From: Propionibacterium sp.
Lineage (GTDB): Bacteria > Actinomycetota > Actinomycetes > Actinomycetales > Actinomycetaceae
Assembly: GCA_030460725.1 (NCBI GenBank)
Contig: JAKECL010000065.1
Location: 1 to 7,938, forward strand
Direction of reading: 5' to 3'
DNA: 7,938 nt
Part shown: positions 6,911 through 7,938 of the stretch, piece by piece
Layout of the letters: each line of letters begins with the position of its first letter
How positions within the stretch are numbered: position 1 is the first letter of the stretch
The notes under the pieces: model-generated
Database searches by the model: none
Seen by the model: the letters and a program-made list of their open reading frames with translations, nothing else
What the model was told of the DNA's origin: nothing
Made by a program: the position numbers and the translations under genes

Positions 6911-7135
6911 ATGAACGTCTCCATCGGCATCCGCGGCGCCGCCCGCGAACTGCAGCTCGACATCGACCTCACCGAGGAGGAGCTCTTCTCCCGCGTCGAG
7001 GCCGCCGCCAAGGACCACGGAGTCCTCACCCTGGTGGACTCCAAGGGCCAGCGGGCGCTGGTTCCGGCCGAGGCCATCGGCTTCGTCCTGGTCGCCCCCG
7101 AGTCCCCGCGCAAGGTCGGCTTCGCACTGAGCTGA
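6911..7135 (+). CDS. DUF3107 family small protein (TB9.4-like)
   Basis: This is a 74-residue cytosolic protein with no signal peptide, membrane segment or cysteine. It begins MNVSIGIRGAARELQLDID and ends with PRKVGFAL followed by Ser. It matches the small actinobacterial family of unknown function DUF3107, whose mycobacterial member is known as TB9.4 (Rv3208A). The expected features are an N-terminal strand, then 'RELxLD', an acidic helix (LTEEELFSRVEAAAKD, 20-35), a central strand with LTLVDSKGQRALVPAEAIGF (39-58), and a C-terminal strand ending in 'RKVGFAL'. Length is typical of the family. It is divergent from adnA and convergent with the ferritin-like gene. The ATG is fixed by the AGGAG five bases upstream. 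No biochemical role is established that I can name, and its nearness to adnAB is not proof of a shared task. Confidence 0.92.
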   Translation: MNVSIGIRGAARELQLDIDLTEEELFSRVEAAAKDHGVLTLVDSKGQRALVPAEAIGFVLVAPESPRKVGFALS

Positions 7136-7149
7136 GTCACACCGAGCTG

Positions 7150-7190
7150 ACGGGACGCCCCGCCCGCGCCCCCGGTGCGGGGCAACCCGT
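7150..7190 (+). terminator. Hairpin terminator candidate after the DUF3107 gene
   Basis: ACGGG (7150-7154) pairs with CCCGT (7186-7190), and GCCCCGC (7157-7163) pairs with GCGGGGC (7177-7183). The two helices are separated by a 2x2 internal mismatch, and the loop is 13 bases. The structure starts 15 bases after the TGA. There is no T-tract, so it would be a hairpin-only type, as described for high-GC actinobacteria. Confidence 0.55.
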
Positions 7191-7206
7191 CTCCTCCCGA
7201 GGGCCG

Positions 7207-7237
7207 GGCCCGCACCGGATGCGCCGGTTCCCGGGCC
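7207..7237 (-). terminator. Hairpin terminator candidate after the ferritin-like gene
   Basis: GGCCCG (7207-7212) pairs with CGGGCC (7232-7237), and ACCGG (7214-7218) pairs with CCGGT (7224-7228) around the 5-base loop ATGCG. A 1x3 internal loop separates the helices. On the minus strand it begins 16 bases after the stop codon of the ferritin-like gene. It is distinct from the hairpin at 7150-7190, so each converging gene has its own. It has no T-run. Confidence 0.55.
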
Positions 7238-7252
7238 GGGGCCCCGCCCACC

Positions 7253-7882
7253 TCACGCCTTGAGGTTGATCTCCGCCATGCGCTGCTTGTGGCGCTTGGT
7301 CACCCACGCCACCATCGCATCCGCAGCATCGGGGTCCTGCGCCAGTTCCGGGTGGGTGAACAAGGTGGAGCGCACCAGGCCGAGCACCTCACCGGTCACG
7401 CGCCGCGCCCACAGGGACAGGCGCGCGGCCAGTTGCTCGTCAGAGGCCGTGCGCGGCGCGAGGTTCGCCCGCTCCCACTCCCCCTGCCCCAGGTCCCAGG
7501 CCTCCTCCTGGTCGGGGAACAGGCCGTGGCGCTCGGCGACCTCGTGCAGCAGGTCGGTGAACATCCCCAGGGTCACGTAGGTCTTCACCGACCGCTCCCA
7601 CCAGGTGGAGGGGCGCGTGCGGGCATCCAGGTCGTCGAAGAGCCCGGAGTACTCCCCCGCCGCTGCCGCCAGATCCAGGCCACGGTGCTCGGCCCACACC
7701 TCCAGCTGCTCGAAGACCCGGAAGGCGCGCGCCGCCATGCGCGCGTGCTCGATGTGCGCCCCGATCGTGGGCGCCTGGTCGCCGTCCTTGGCCAGACGCG
7801 TCATCCCCCCCAATGCCGCGAAGGCAATCAGACCGACAACTTCAGCGGTGTCCGCATCCACAGGTTCGTATGTGCGCTCCAT
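7253..7882 (-). CDS. Ferritin-like fold protein, MiaE-like family, with apparently lost metal ligands
   Basis: This 209-residue, mostly helical protein has no signal peptide. It matches the actinobacterial 'ferritin-like fold-containing / tRNA hydroxylase MiaE-like' family by overall layout. A first helix pair carries RLAKDGDQAPT (29-39) and RMAARAFRVFEQL (48-60). A mid-segment WWERSVKTYV (94-103) is followed by LSLWARRVTGEVLG (156-169) and a C-terminal 'RHKQRMAEINLKA' tail (197-209). MiaE itself is a non-haem diiron tRNA hydroxylase, but function is unproven for these actinobacterial proteins. From memory of homologues, the ligand Glu of helix 1 is Ala23 here, the ExxH of helix 2 is Ala53 and Val56, and a later His is Gln133. 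Diiron binding is therefore doubtful. The ATG at 7882 has only a G-run just before it and a -10-like TAGGCT six bases upstream, which fits a leaderless mRNA. The gene converges on DUF3107, a pairing I recall near adnAB in other actinobacteria. Confidence 0.82.
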   Translation of the reverse strand: MERTYEPVDADTAEVVGLIAFAALGGMTRLAKDGDQAPTIGAHIEHARMAARAFRVFEQLEVWAEHRGLDLAAAAGEYSGLFDDLDARTRPSTWWERSVKTYVTLGMFTDLLHEVAERHGLFPDQEEAWDLGQGEWERANLAPRTASDEQLAARLSLWARRVTGEVLGLVRSTLFTHPELAQDPDAADAMVAWVTKRHKQRMAEINLKA

Positions 7883-7888
7883 GCCCCC

Positions 7889-7894
7889 AGCCTA
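7889..7894 (-). promoter_or_regulatory. Candidate -10 element of the ferritin-like gene, placed for a leaderless transcript
   Basis: The minus strand reads TAGGCT, six bases (GGGGGC), then the ATG at 7882. TAGGCT fits TANNNT. A transcript starting at the usual distance would begin at or next to the A of the ATG. No Shine-Dalgarno sequence is available at normal spacing, which agrees with leaderless expression. No clear -35 is seen. I see no gene or other signal in the remaining 44 bases to the window edge. Confidence 0.45.
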
Positions 7895-7938
7895 GTCAGC
7901 CGCGTCCTCCCCCGCGCCCCGGTGCAGGGTGCGTCGCC

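Noticed and set aside
6830..7018. N-terminal extension of adnA by 63 residues.
   Set aside because: It would lie antisense on the DUF3107 gene and lacks family similarity. The ATG at 6829 has a Shine-Dalgarno sequence and a typical distance to the P-loop.
6853..7263. A 136-codon plus-strand frame overlapping the DUF3107 gene.
   Set aside because: It is the shifted frame of DUF3107 plus intergenic sequence; the 74-residue frame has the ribosome binding site and the family match.
1..7938. CRISPR array, tRNA or rRNA gene, transposase, phage genes or a toxin-antitoxin pair.
   Set aside because: No regularly spaced direct repeats, no tRNA- or rRNA-like sequence, no terminal inverted repeats and no such coding motifs are visible. 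Nearly all bases belong to the five genes listed.

Overview
The window is a compact, very GC-rich stretch of chromosome. Its codons strongly prefer G or C at the third position. Gene content points to a Gram-positive actinobacterium (Actinomycetota). An AdnA/AdnB double-strand-break resection pair beside a DUF3107 protein and a MiaE-like ferritin-fold protein is a gene neighbourhood I recall from actinobacteria, including mycobacteria. An Actinomyces-like relative is plausible, but the sequence alone does not fix the genus.

Layout from left to right. Positions 2-136 (+) hold the last 44 codons of a gene whose C-terminus resembles PhzF-family isomerases; they contain an uninterrupted run of 12 G. 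It converges on adnB with only 22 bp between the stop codons. Positions 159-3467 (-) are adnB and 3464-6829 (-) are adnA. The two are joined by a 4-bp ATGA stop/start overlap and form one operon transcribed leftward. An 81-bp divergent gap (6830-6910) separates adnA from a 74-codon DUF3107 gene (6911-7135, +). That gene converges on a 209-codon ferritin-like gene (7253-7882, -), and the 117-bp gap between them holds two hairpins, one behind each stop codon. The last 56 bp (7883-7938) hold a probable promoter for the ferritin-like gene; no gene is visible in the rest.

Function. AdnA and AdnB should form the heterodimeric helicase-nuclease that binds broken DNA ends, unwinds them and cuts both strands to start recombinational repair. 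AdnB keeps every canonical UvrD motor motif and a full RecB-type nuclease. AdnA keeps a full nuclease with four iron-sulfur cysteines, but its motor motifs are eroded, including Lys-to-Arg in Walker A. Together they look like a one-motor, two-nuclease machine. The DUF3107 and ferritin-like proteins have no firm role here; the latter appears to have lost most of its expected metal ligands.

I do not see a hidden new system such as a phage, toxin-antitoxin pair, CRISPR array or mobile element. The points of interest are catalytic-site erosion in two otherwise conserved proteins, disordered insertions in AdnA, the G12 tract and a likely leaderless promoter.
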